Below, one piece after another: positions 35,801 through 45,069 of a stretch of 64,000 bases of DNA (its first letter is position 1; every line of letters starts with the position of its first letter). This stretch comes from Dryocosmus kuriphilus. Lineage: Eukaryota; Arthropoda; Insecta; Hymenoptera; Cynipidae. A program made the translations under genes and the position numbers. Location: the NCBI GenBank assembly GCA_038277395.1, contig CM076194.1:112991417-113055416 (forward strand), read 5' to 3'. A model generated the notes under the pieces. It was given only the letters and a program-made list of their open reading frames with translations. It was not told the origin of the DNA and did no database searches.

Positions 35801-35985
35801 CTGGATACTCACCAGGAGGATACAAAAGAGGACTTTCCACTACTAGAAGGCCGGGACGTTCTGCGTATCATGGGCATCATAATAATCATCCACAACAGCA
35901 TCGGCACCATGATCATCCTCCACATCATTCTCGGAAGCACCATAGACATAATTTACCAATGGATACTGATATATTACAGTCATAG
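26811..35985 (+). CDS. Secreted His-rich 163-aa protein, four exons
   Basis: Exons: 26811-26865, 27002-27088, 27218-27259, 35678-35985. Donors are A|GTATGT, G|GTAAGT and G|GTAAGT; acceptors end tttgcag, ttaacag and gtttcag. All three introns are phase 1 and the exons sum to 492 nt, 163 codons plus stop. Exon 1 gives a signal peptide (MKLLITALLVFVIFHSSIS). Exon 2 is strongly basic, with ASRFFRHFRKDINKSLGVIK. Exons 3-4 are Ala/Val/Gly-rich (GVGSTIGSSVGTAVE). Residues 126-152 form a tail with 13 His in 27. There is one Cys (residue 21). I recognise no family. A cationic secreted peptide (immune, venom or salivary) is possible, but that is inference. The last intron is 8.4 kb of transposons, so further small exons may be hidden. 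Confidence 0.7.
28075..28142 (+). other. Possible alternative last exon
   Basis: After a good acceptor (ccttctttcag) the frame continues from exon 3 in the required phase 1 and reads VQPRNNNVDVEGLCSIQGAF to a stop at 28140-28142. Splicing exon 3 here would yield an 83-aa product with a second Cys. It lies between the left arm and the transposase of the Tc1/mariner-type element, so it may be chance. Only transcript data could decide. Confidence 0.2.
28117..28240. repeat. 41-bp tandem repeat x3
   Basis: Three copies of a unit containing ggggtgctttttta.agtgagttcccct(t/c)gcctctca. It lies just downstream of the transposase stop codon, inside the transposon. Confidence 0.9.
28286..29349 (-). pseudogene. 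Tc1/mariner-type transposase, inactivated
   Basis: It begins MFPLSEGERISLLMIRGWGD (N-terminal helix-turn-helix), then TVRRFVETGSIRNRRIVGRP and SSFHPYKMKLVQELNEDDPD. The first catalytic region reads VVFSYEKTFDLNG: the expected Asp of 'FSDE' is Tyr. The C-terminal third is open for 107 codons (28609-28289), with DGPPPHYGVHVTQFL (second Asp) and SPDLTPLDYFLWGYL (third acidic residue), ending QFEHLL. In-frame stops occur after 'TPLSK', after 'SLDVL' and before the DGPPPH block; the middle is frameshifted. Family assignment is IS630-Tc1-mariner superfamily. Confidence 0.85.
30282..30747. mobile_element. Palindromic MITE flanked by TTAA
   Basis: The termini are 'aggcgatggaac' and its approximate inverse, with TTAA at 30278-30281 and again at 30748-30751. 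The arms pair over most of the length ('gagcacgaaaaat', 'cttgtgaagacacct', 'aacgcaaaaatacgag', 'gttttcgacgttta'). TTAA targets are typical of piggyBac-type transposition. No coding sequence. Confidence 0.75.
31300..31805. repeat. ~145-bp minisatellite, about 3.5 copies
   Basis: Units begin near 31310, 31459, 31602 and 31745 with 'tcctaccaggttt(c)tatc'. Each contains 'taaatattggc.aaggcc', a second 'ctaccagg..tctacca' and 'tcttgacgcggaagtgtac'. Two open frames of 60 and 100 codons run through it and are repeat-derived. Confidence 0.9.
31810..31985. repeat. Short-period repeat of 'tcgtaaagatgtc'
   Basis: Motifs 'gtcgtaaagatg', 'aaagatatctttgcgacatt' and their inverses alternate, giving a small imperfect hairpin cluster. 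It ends before 31990 at a 'tttttgcccactggg' sequence. Confidence 0.6.
32210..32680. mobile_element. Inverted-repeat element (MITE-like)
   Basis: The left arm contains caagattcgtgcaacgaaga, then 'aaatgtccgcttgcttggcaat'. The right arm (32592-32665) has the inverse: attgacaagcaaacggacat, then 'cttcgttgcacgaatcttg'. The centre is unrelated and holds no gene. Confidence 0.7.
32750..33245. mobile_element. Inverted-repeat element (MITE-like), related to the preceding one
   Basis: 'tttgcgatgcaagtttcggaagctt', 'ggcaaacttgccgcaagtaag' and 'gcaagtttgagggaaact' on the left recur in inverse order on the right (33035-33240). It shares the 'aatgtccgc/accat' and 'gcaatattgcc' vocabulary with 32210-32680. 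Confidence 0.7.
33622..34650 (-). pseudogene. mariner transposase, copy 1, frameshifted
   Basis: It starts MDQRTCIAFFLKNRIKC (34650) and runs through a helix-turn-helix region (RITAREVAEDVGISVGSCHA). Catalytic residues are visible in three different frames: ITGDELCVYGYDVETK, HHDNAPAHSSLLV and SPYSPDLAPCDFFLFPK. It ends near 33622 (...DYIIIDE). There are stops near the N-terminus and at least three frameshifts. A 26-C tract (poly-Gly in frame) lies near the C-terminus. Confidence 0.9.
33658..33683. repeat. Homopolymer: 26 C
   Basis: The corresponding site in mariner copy 2 has only five C, so this is an expansion within the transposon or an assembly or sequencing artefact. Confidence 0.9.
34859..35670. 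other. Last part of the large intron; no confident exon
   Basis: The piece 34888-35007 follows an acceptor-like ttcag, is GC-rich, and is open in one frame (TVHRAIDGPVGGFRAAIDEV), ending at GG|GTAACG. In the phase required by the secreted-protein gene it meets a stop after 31 codons. About 35450-35560 resembles the MITE at 3330-3816. The remainder is AT-rich. Confidence 0.3.
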
Positions 35986-35999
35986 AGCTGTTATGTAAT

Positions 36000-36320
36000 A
36001 GAACAAAACAGTTCTATAACACTGCTAGGAGACGAAATAATTTTCTTTCGCAGATCCGTAACAATTCTTTAACATCGTTACATGTCAAGAAATTTGTGTA
36101 TAGCAATTCTGGAACAGCGTTACAAAATAAAATTGTTTTTTAATAGTCCCGCAACAAATCCGTAACAGTGTTACGATGAAAATTTGTCCTGTAATCGATC
36201 CGTAACAATTTCATAATGGTGTTACAATGTTCTTAAATGATTTTGAATAATTCCGTAACAGTGTTACGAAGATCTATAACCGCTACGTAACAGACATGAA
36301 ACTCAAATACATAACATATA
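36000..36320. repeat. GTTACGGA-type repeat, left part
   Basis: Variants of 'ccgtaacagtgttacga' occur five or more times, most of them self-complementary. Related motifs reappear at 38400-38720, so this may be the left part of an element that the composite repeat later invaded. It begins just after the stop codon of the secreted-protein gene and may form its 3' UTR. Confidence 0.5.
36126..36131 (+). promoter_or_regulatory. Possible polyadenylation signal AATAAA
   Basis: The first canonical AATAAA after the stop codon at 35985, 140 bases downstream. It is a plausible 3' end for the secreted-protein gene. Confidence 0.4.
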
Positions 36321-36439
36321 TATAACATTTTTCAAAGAAAGAAAAATTATTTAAAAAATTATTATTACATAATCTTCATCTTTTACTTTAATAATACACA
36401 ATTTGCACACACGGTCACTTTCACGTATAACTGGACGCT

Positions 36440-36620
36440 TAAACGCTTTGGAAAATCACACTCGCTAAGGATTCGAACCCCTAAAGCCTACCTAGTTGAC
36501 ACTATCTAACCTTATGACTATAATACGCGCATTAATCAATTGAGCTATCGATCTGCTTGGATCTTTTTCACGAAATTTCAGCCAAGTGTTTTGAAGCATC
36601 ATCGGATAAAAAACATTTTT
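36440..36620 (-). repeat. tRNA-derived SINE-like repeat, second copy
   Basis: On the minus strand an A-box-like tagctcaattgattaatgcg (right side, from 36547 leftwards) precedes a B box gggttcgaatcc (36469-36480). The family matches 1690-1915. The boxes are about 60 bases apart with an unpaired insert, so it is unlikely to be a working tRNA. Confidence 0.55.
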
Positions 36621-37146
36621 GTACATACTTCCTCGTTGTATTCTCAATTTTTGTTTAAGAGGTTTGTAATCGTCAATTTTTCAATTTATCTTCTATAACA
36701 TAAAATGCATTCTCAATCAACTTTTTCAGTTTTGTTTCTCACTTCCTTTTCCTTAAAATATCTGATTTTAAACAGGCATAACAATTTATTTACATAAAAA
36801 GTAGGCTCATGTCTTATGTACGGTTTTGGAATTTGACAAATTAAAATTTTTGATAATTATTTAACAAAAGTTTCTTAAGGGCCAAAAAATTATGGCGAAT
36901 TTTTTTTATGTGCAGTTTTCTAAATTTAGTTAATTGCATATTTTTTATAAAAAGGTAGTTTTTTTGTTTAATATAAAAATAAAGGTTGAAAAATTTGAGC
37001 TTTTTCGAATATCTTGAACTATGCTGCTTAGGTATGTTAAAATAATTTTTATTTTTCACAAAAATTTCTTGGTAAAAACAATATAATGTAATACAAGACA
37101 CATTTACATTTCACGAGTAATATAATTGAAGATTTACAGCGTCTTT

Positions 37147-38395
37147 TTACATTCTCATCTCGATGAGAAGGTACCTATGTGAAAACTGACTTTCGCGGAT
37201 TTCATGAAATCTCGGCGTTTCATGATCCCCTGAATCCGAAAAAACATGTTTTACGTCGGTGTCTGTCTGTCTGTTGTCGCCGTCGTTATCGTTGAAGGCA
37301 TAAAAAGTAAGAACGGGTTCGTTAACCAGCGGTTTTTGGCCAGCGATTATGATTTTATCCATCAAAAACTGTTTTTACAAGATAAAAGAAATCCATTTTT
37401 CGGCTAAAATATGCAAGATACGAAAAAAATAGTAGAAAGTAAAATTATTCATCGCAAAAAAATCTACAAATTTTGTTTTAACGATTTTTTGATCAAATTC
37501 ACGGTTTTTGTTTTAATCGAGAAAACTTTATTAAAAATGAAAAACTGTGGTTTCATGACAAAATATACAAGGCACGAAAAGAATGATAATAAATAAAGTT
37601 GTTCAACTCAAAAAGATTTACAAATTTTGTATTAATCATTATTTGATAAAATGCACGGTTCTTGTTTTAATCGAGAAAACGTTATTAAAAATCAAAAATT
37701 CAAATATTTCGCCAAACTATTATATTCAAGATACGAACAAAATGATAATGAATAAAATTATTCACTTCATAAAGATCTACAAATTTTCTTATTATTATTT
37801 TTTTGTAAAAGCGCATAGCTTTTGAGTTATTCGTGAAACATGTTATGAAATATAAAGAAAACCACTTTTCAGCAAAACTATGCAAGATATGAGAAAATAT
37901 TAACAAGCGGAATTGTTCACCTTGGAACGAGCTACAAAATTTATTTAGAAGACTCATCGTTTTACTTTTAAGAATCGAAATCCTGCATTGTGAAAATCTG
38001 TAAAATCACAAAAAAACTTTACCAATCTACAATGTGTTTTAAAAAGATTTTAATTGTCGAGCGCGAAGCGCGAGTGTCATGATGAGAATGCATTCCTTAA
38101 GGTCGATAGAGCCTTAAGTAAAATAATTTCTTTTGTGGTTTTTAATAACATTCAAATTTAATAATCTCACTAAAAGTAGGTGTTTTGAAAGTTTAAGACC
38201 CAAGTAACGAAAACCGAGCACGATGTGCGAGGACCAAAAACATCCGAGCGCGAAGCGCGAGGCTTAAATATATCGGAGCGCGAAGCGCGACGACCACCAG
38301 ATCATGCGCCCTAGGCGCACTCATACTTCGCGGGAAACGCGCCATGAGAATGTGCCCGCGAAGCGGGCAGATTTTCTTTTAATATGGACGTACCC
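37147..38395 (-). repeat. Composite repeat copy A (minus orientation)
   Basis: In order on the plus strand: 'ctcatctcgatgagaaggta', 'catgaaatctcggcgtttcatgat', a GACA/GAC-type microsatellite, the inverse of the mini-ORF MDKIIIAGQKPLVNEP (37365 down), about four ~155-bp units (marks at 37407, 37560, 37715, 37877: 'caagatacgaaaaaaat', 'agatctacaaattt', 'cgagaaaacgttatt'), then GC hairpins gagcgcgaagcgcga at 38060, 38253 and 38276. It closely matches 50104-50960. Confidence 0.75.
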
Positions 38396-38399
38396 ATGA

Positions 38400-38720
38400 C
38401 GCAACAGTTCTATTATTCTGTTACACATTTGCTATATTGCAAAGTTTTTATATAGTCATAGCACCGTATTGTAACGCCCGTACGTAATTGTTACGTAACC
38501 TCCTTACGGAACGAATACAGAGCAGTTATGGAACAATTGTTCTAGAACATGTGTGATATTCTCGTTCTATTACTGTATTACATACTTGTTACATTTCAAA
38601 ATTCTGAAAAAAGTGACAGTACCTTATTATATAACTTCGTTTCATAACGTTTACGTAAGAGCATCACGGATTGGCTATATAATACTGATGTAAAAATGAA
38701 ATAGAACAAGTGTGACATTC
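38400..38720. repeat. GTTACGGA-type repeat, right part
   Basis: Contains 'cgcaacagttctattattctgttac', 'gtaattgttacgtaacctccttacgga' and 'ggaacaattgttctagaac', echoing 36000-36320. It brackets composite copy A. Confidence 0.45.
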
Positions 38721-39059
38721 AAGTGTGAAAAATGCTCTGATAACTCCATCTCTTTCGTGGAAAGAAACTATCTTATTAGATGCTTCAGTCACCTTTCTAC
38801 AGCTTGAGTGTGACATGGGAGGTTGGAAATGTGTTGAAATCGAAGGTAATAAACATTTTCCTTCGTGAATCTATACTAACGATAGTATTTTGGATTCCAA
38901 TATTCTTTTTTTTATATAACATACTTACTTAATAAAAACCATTTTAAGCATAATATAATACTGAAAAATATAGGCAAAATTATGTTTTTTGTCATTTCTG
39001 CAAGTATAACGCCAATTTCGTGAAGACAAGATATTTTTTCTGCGGTATAAACTCTGTAA
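38721..39059. other. Non-coding, nothing recognised
   Basis: AT-rich, with no conserved frame or transposon end seen. Confidence 0.4.
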
Positions 39060-39074
39060 ATATAAGCCTGGTAG

Positions 39075-39617
39075 CAGTTGGTTCGAATAAGAGAAAAAAC
39101 ATCTGCCCGTTTCGCAGGTGCATTCTCATTGCGCGCCGCGCTTCGCCCTCGATACGTTTTTTGCCTAGCGTTACGCGCTTGATGTTTGTGCATAGGGGGA
39201 TATGCACTGCACACCTCCCTATGCTTGTGTATACAGACATTTTAAGAGTAAAGATCAAACGATTGACCAGTATAAAATGATTTTTTTTTTATTAAAACTG
39301 CTTCGACCTTAACGAATAGATTCTCATCACGTGTCTCGCGCTTTTCGAATAAGAGAAAAAAATCTGCCCGTTTCGCAGGTATACATTCTCATTGCGCGCC
39401 GCTCTTCACACTCGATACGTTTTTTGCCTCGCGCTACGCGCTTGATGTTTGTGCATAGGGGGATATGTACTGCGCATCTCCCTACGCTTGTGTATATAGA
39501 CATTTTAAGATTAATGATCAATCGATTGGCCAGTATAAAATGGTTATTTTTTGTTATAACTGCTTCGGCTTTAACGAATACATTCTCATCACGTGTCTCG
39601 CGCTACGCACTCGAATA
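39075..39617. repeat. ~265-bp direct tandem duplication
   Basis: The unit running from ttcgaataagagaaaaaa through 'ctgcccgtttcgcaggt', 'gcttgatgtttgtgcatagg' and 'acgaata.attctcatcacg' occurs twice (near 39083 and 39347), with a truncated third start at 39608. Similar 'proteins' in both copies arise from the repeat. Confidence 0.85.
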
Positions 39618-39639
39618 AAGTTTGTTCAAATCTAGACAT

Positions 39640-41331
39640 TTTCTCAAATTAGCTCAAAATAAAAATTTTTTATTTTTAGTAACATTTTTCAAGATTAACA
39701 ATTCTGCTTCTTAATGTTTTTCGCATCTAGCCTAGTTTTGCTGAAAAATGGATTTCTTTCTATTTAAATTCATTTTTCACACGTAACTCAAAAATTATGC
39801 ATCTTTTCAAAAAAACATGATGATAAAAAGCGAGATTAACAACTTTGCTCCTTATCATTTTTTCCGTATCTCACTTTACTTTTAGGCCCTGATAAAGTGT
39901 GCCAAAATACAATCCAATCCGATTAGTTTTTCGAAAGTTATGCGATATACAGATCACGACGACGGCAGACAGACAGACACAAACGTAAAACCCATTTTTT
40001 TGGATTCAGGGGTGTCGAAACGTCGAGATTTCATGAAATTAATCCGCGAAGGTCAGTTTTCACACAAAACTAATACTTTCTCATTGGGATAAAAATTTAA
40101 TAATAAAAATTGCATTTTTCAGCCAAACTATGTAAAAAATTAAAAAATTCATGTTTTGTATATTCTTTAATCAAGTACTAAGCGCAAGAAAAGTCACTAG
40201 AATGCGCCTGCCTAGCGGGCAGATTTTTTAATAACTTTAATAACTTTTTATTCACTTCTAAGTAACGTTTTTTACGATTAAAAAAAGTACTATACTTTTT
40301 ATCGAAAAACTATGCGTTGCATCAAAAAATAATGTAAAGTTTGTAGATCTTTTTGAGGCAAACAACTTTTCAGCTTAACATTTTTCTTCGTTTGTCGCAT
40401 TCTTTTGCTGAAAAATGGACTTTTTACTTTTTAGTAACATTTTTCATGATTAACTCAAAAACTATGCGTTGAATTTGAAAAATCGTTTAGAGGTAATTTG
40501 CAGGTCTTCTTGGGCTGAACAAGTTTGTTTCTTAATATTTTTTCCGTATCTTACATAGTTTGGCGGGAAAATTGGACGATATACATACGACGACGACGGA
40601 CAGACCCATTTTAAAACCCATAAAACCCATTTCTACGTATTCAGGGGGTCTCGAAACGTCGAGATTTCATGAAATCCGTGAAAGTCAATTTCCACATAAA
40701 ACTAATACTTTCTCATTGAGATGAGAATGTGATAAAAAAAATTCATTTTTCAGACAAACTATGTAAAAAATTTTAAAATTCACGTTTTGGATATTCTTTA
40801 ATCGGGTGCCAAGCGCGAGACAAGTGACGAGAATGTGCCTACTTAGCGGGAAGATTTCTTAAAAACTTTTAATAACTTTTTTATTAACTACGATATAACG
40901 TTTTGTGACGACTAAAACAAACACTATACTTTTTATCGAAACACTGTGCGTTGTATCAAAAAATTGTATAGAGCAAATTTGTAGATCTTTTTGAGACAAA
41001 CAACTTTTTGGGTTAACATTTTTTTTGTCGCATTGTTTTGCTGAAAAATGGACTTATTTTTTAGCAACTTTTTCCTCTATTAACTCAAAAACTATGCGTT
41101 TACTTTAAAAAAATGGTATAAAGGAAATTTGTAGACCTTTTTGGGATGAAAAACTTTGTTCCTTAACATTTTTTTCGTATCTCCCATAGTTTGGCGGTAA
41201 AATTAAATTTTTGATTTTTGACCAGCATTTTCAGTGGATAAGACCAGAACCGCTGGTCAAAAAAGGCTGGTTAACGAACTTAAACTTTACTTTTAGGTTC
41301 TGACAAAGTGTGCTAAAACATAATCCAATCC
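39640..41331 (+). repeat. Composite repeat copy B (plus orientation)
   Basis: Two blocks of ~155-bp units and two copies of the microsatellite plus 'cgtcgagatttcatgaaat' module (39955-40090, 40590-40730), followed by the mini-ORF module at 41233 (DKTRTAGQKRLVNELK). From 40740 to the end it is nearly identical to 49440-50052. An element beginning cagatccggactta interrupts it at 41332. Confidence 0.75.
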
Positions 41332-41621
41332 CAGATCCGGACTTAGAAGTGGTCGAAGTCGTGCGATGCACGAGGACGCGAGCCAGATGGGCGCCGGGGT
41401 AGGGGCGCACCAAAAATCTTGAAAAATGTAAGATGATTATATTCATTCCAACTTTATTTTGCCCAGAGAAAAGCTCGGAATGTCGATTTTTGGTATTGAA
41501 TATTTTATCATCGATTCACTGTAGTAAATTTAAGTTATAAGAACGAAGGAAGTGTCAAAACGTAATGTAATATAAATATATTATGTTATATCATGTATTA
41601 AATAAACAGAAAATGAATATA

Positions 41622-42950
41622 CGAGGTGTGATCAAAAAGTAAGGTGACTTTTTATTTTTATCAAAAAATATTTATTTATTCATCAATATTGATGTTGTCC
41701 CCTTAAAGTAATCCCCCTTGGATATAATACATTTGTGCCAGCGCTTTTTCCAATCCTCAAAGCATTTCTGATAAGCACTTTTTGGTATAGCCTTCAGCTC
41801 TTCCAGCGATGCGGTCTTTATCTCCTCAATCGTCGCAAAACGCCGTCCTTTCATGGGTCCTTTCAGTTTTGGAAACAGGAAAGAATCACCGGGAGCCGAA
41901 TCTGGCGAATATGGTGGCTGAGGCATGATTATGGTGTTGTTATTGGCCGAAAAATTACGAACAAGCAATGATGTGTGAGCTGGCGCATTATCGTGGTGCA
42001 ATAACCATGACTAGTATTTCTACAATTCCGAACGTTTTTTTTCGTATTACTTCACGCAAACGGCGCATAACTTCAAGGTAATAAATACTCTTTATTAACT
42101 GTACGACCTTGTGGTAAGGACTCCTGATGCACTACGCCATGATAATCGAAGCAAACGGTAAGCAAAACCTTGACATTTGATCGAACTTGGCGTGCTTTTT
42201 TTGGTCTTGGTGATCCAGAATGCTTTCACTGGGACGATTGAGCCTTAGCTTCGACGTCGTAACCATATACCCATGTTTCATCACCTTTTATGATCCTTTT
42301 GAGCAAGTTCTGGGTCGCCGTTGACGTCATTCAACAGCTCCTGAGCGATGCTCACGCGACAGTTCTTTTGGTCAAAATTTAGCAATTTCGGAACAAACTT
42401 CGCTGACACACGTCTCATGCCCAAAATATCCACTAAAAATGGCTTGGGACGAGCCAAACGAGATGCCGACATCATCAGCAACTTCTCTAATGGTAATTCG
42501 ACGATTCGCCGACAATATTTTCTTCACTTCTTCAACGTTTTCATCAGTTTTTGACGCGCTGGGACATCCAGGGCAAGCTTCGTCATTAACATCTTCTCGG
42601 CCTTCCCGAAAGAGCTTGTACCACTTATAAACATTTTTTTTTATTCAGAGTACACTCACCGTATGCCACTGTCAACATTTCAAGTGTTTTGGAGCACTTA
42701 ATTCCATTTTTTACACAAAATTAGATGCAAATTCTTTGATCCATTTTTTTCGACAGCAGAAAATCGCCGAGCACGCAAAACACTTCTAAACCTTTATGCC
42801 TCTCACAAACAAACAAAAAATGCTATATAGCTGAAACTGTGCACATATGTTTGGGAAGAGTGTACCAACATAAGAAGAAAAGAAAACGAATATCGACTGT
42901 AGGCATCCCGCGAAGTTCAAAAAGTCACCTTACTTTTTGAGCACACGTCA
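41622..42950 (-). mobile_element. mariner transposon, copy 2
   Basis: Ends cgaggtgtgatcaaaaagta and the inverse of tgacgtgtgctcaaaaagta, with TA on both sides (41620-41621, 42951-42952). Length 1.33 kb. Same family and orientation as copy 1, 8 kb away. Confidence 0.95.
41672..42744 (-). pseudogene. mariner transposase, copy 2, frameshifted
   Basis: It starts at 42744 (MDQRICI then a stop). Recognisable are RRVSAKFVPKLLNFDQKN, KGDETWVYGYDVEAKAQSSQ (first Asp), HDNAPAHTSLLVRN (second Asp) and YSPDSAPGDSFLFPKLK (third Asp). The last two Asp are separated by 34 residues in one frame, giving the mariner DD34D signature. The C-terminal 109 codons (42001-41672) are intact. A stop replaces the codon after 'KAQSSQ' and there are frameshifts upstream. 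Confidence 0.9.
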
Positions 42951-43164
42951 TATGTAAATATATGTTATATCTTGCATTGAATAAACAAAAATTTTTATTA
43001 GGTAACCTATTTGAAAGATTATTTTTGTGATATTGTTACTAAAATTTTAAGGGAAACTTGCGATTAATAGGGGGTTTTATGGTGGAAAGCAGGACGGGGG
43101 GAGGGCGCAAAAAACAATTTTGAATGACGGCGCTTGAAAGTCTAGAGCCGGCTCTGTGACCAAT

Positions 43165-43800
43165 CCGAATAGTTTTTCGAAATTTATACGATATACAGAC
43201 GACGACGACAGACAGACAGACACCAATGTAAAATCCATTTCTACGGATTCAGAGGGCCACAAAACGTCGAGATTTCATGAAATCTGTGAAAGTCAGTTTC
43301 CATATAAAAATAATACTTTCTCATTGAGATGAAAATGTAATAAAAAAAAAATCTGCTCACTTCGTTCGCACATTCTCATCACACCCTTCGCTCGCAAGAT
43401 TGAGCGCGCCTGCGGCGCGCGATTTGGTGGTCTTCGCGCTTCGCGCTCATATATTTGAACCTCGCGCTTCGCGCTCGGATGTTTTTGGTCTTCGCTGATC
43501 ATGTACGATGCAAACTCACACAAATACACACAATCATCAGCGCCCTCTAAAATATGAAATCCGTCTTCTTCCGGAATAAACGCTATACCGGAAAATCCTA
43601 TCTTAATTTCCATCCACTGATCCTCGCACTTCGTGCTCGGCTTTCGTTAATGGGTCTTAAACTTTCAAAACACCTACTTTTAATGAAATTATTAAATTTT
43701 TATTTTGTTAAAAAATAGAAACAAAATTATTTTACTTAAGGCTCTATCGGCCTTAAGGATTACAGTCTCATCAGGACACTCGCGCTTCGCGCTCGAAAAT
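43165..43800 (+). repeat. Composite repeat continuation with hairpins in reverse
   Basis: After the insertion the module resumes ('aatccgaatagtttttcga', 'gacgacgacgacagacagac', 'aaaacgtcgagatttcatga', 'ctcattgagatgaaaatg'). It then carries the inverse of the 38.05-38.35 kb GC hairpins (cgcgcttcgcgctc at about 43435, 43465 and 43785; gcgcctgcggcgcgc). A ~125-bp unrelated insertion with 'ctgatc' at both ends lies at 43494-43620. Confidence 0.7.
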
Positions 43801-43884
43801 TAATTTTTTTAAAAATCCATTGTCGATTATTAAAGTTTTTTTGTGATTTTCAAAATTTTGCTTCCTCATAGAGGAAGCTTTATA

Positions 43885-44748
43885 CACGGAGAGAGCGTGC
43901 GGGGTAACTTTTACCATTCCAGCATGATAATGAGGGGACCAGTGCCAAAGAAATGAATACTTACGCAAATATATGCAAGATTTATCCATAAATTTAGTAT
44001 AATTATTACCAATCAGTATTGTAACCGAGTTTTTCGTCAGGGAAAAATAGGCGTACAAATATTACCATGCTGGATGGTAACGGCGCGGCGGTTCAAGGTG
44101 ATCGAATTTAGCGCTAAGGTCAGCTGCAAGGGATTAAGAATAATTTGAAATAAAATGTTTTTAATTCTGAAATTATATTTGCGAAAGTTATAAATTCAGA
44201 ATCTATAGGTTTCGACGATTTCAGATATCTAAAATTTTTCTCAAAATGTTTAAGATTGGAATAAATATAATGTATTTCGTAAAAAGAATGTGATACGTCA
44301 AAATAGACAACATTTTTTATTCAACTCCAGAATTATATAATATATTATTTATAATGATAAAATATAATATATAATAAAATAAATTGATAAATATAGATAA
44401 TTAATGTTAATAATTTTAATGAATATTGTGGGGTAGTTACGCTGCAAGGTCAGTGATTCTCGAGGAGGGATCGAAGATCGAGTTTACCATGCTAGCGTGG
44501 GAATAATCTGCTCAATTCTGTAAATTTCTATCATATTATTTGGCAATCTCCAGATCGCTCTGGTCACTCGAAATTATTCTCGGAATTGCCATGTTTTAAA
44601 GTAACTTTTCTCATTTTTTTGCGCTAAACATAATATATTCATCGGTAATAATTATCGTACACCGTAAGGTATTTCATACCTTATTTGGCACTCGTCCTCC
44701 CATTATCATGCTGGCATGATAAAAGCTACCCCGCACGTTCTCTTCGTG
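43885..44748. mobile_element. TA-flanked MITE (864 bp)
   Basis: Ends cacggagagagcgtgcgggg and the inverse of cacgaagagaacgtgcgggg, with further matching inwards (gta.cttttaccat.ccagc, then atgataatg). TA flanks at 43883-43884 and 44749-44750. Internal 'accatgctggatggta' motifs also pair. No coding sequence. Confidence 0.85.
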
Positions 44749-44855
44749 TAGTCGTTAAATTTTCCAGTATTTTAAAAATGGTTTAATAAAACTCTCCTTA
44801 GTTGATAAATGTCTAATACAACGTTCTACTCAATTCTCCGAATGTATGTGTGCCT

Positions 44856-44869
44856 GGGGGGGGGGGGGG
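44856..44869. repeat. Homopolymer: 14 G followed by GT/TGTA-rich DNA
   Basis: A G run followed by 'cgtgtgtgtatgcatgtgtgt'. Simple sequence. Confidence 0.9.
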
Positions 44870-45069
44870 CGTGTGTGTATGCATGTGTGTATTTATGCAT
44901 GGATGTCGCCATTTCTTGTCGCCACTATAATTTGAAGACAGTTATAGATAAATTGTGAAATTTGCAGGAATTATTTGCACAACCAATATCTCAAAACGTG
45001 CTCAAGGATTTTTCAAAATATTAAATTTTACCATTTTTATGTACTCAAATAATCAAAATTCAAAGCTTA

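Larger units (their letters stand above)
41332..43156. mobile_element. Insertion with CAGA[T/G]CCGG ends, hosting a mariner
   Basis: It starts cagatccggactta and ends with the inverse of cagagccggctcta. Flanks 'tccaatcc' and 'accaatcc' (43159-43166) approximate an 8-bp target duplication, consistent with hAT-type insertion. The inner ends are GC-rich (gggcgccggggtaggggcgc; ggggggagggcgc). The body has no transposase of its own; mariner copy 2 lies within it. Only the first ~50 bp of the same element occur at 50053-50103. Confidence 0.55.

Noticed and set aside
36469..36547. tRNA gene candidate on the minus strand
   Set aside because: The boxes are too far apart and the arms do not pair; it is related to the repeat at 1.7 kb.
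37700..37957. 85-codon minus frame also present at 50288-50557
   Set aside because: Conservation is explained by duplication of the composite repeat; no domain, and the composition follows the ~155-bp units.
38050..38395. CRISPR-like array
   Set aside because: The palindromes are unevenly spaced, lie in a eukaryotic repeat, and the intervals between them are themselves repeated elsewhere, so they are not unique spacers.
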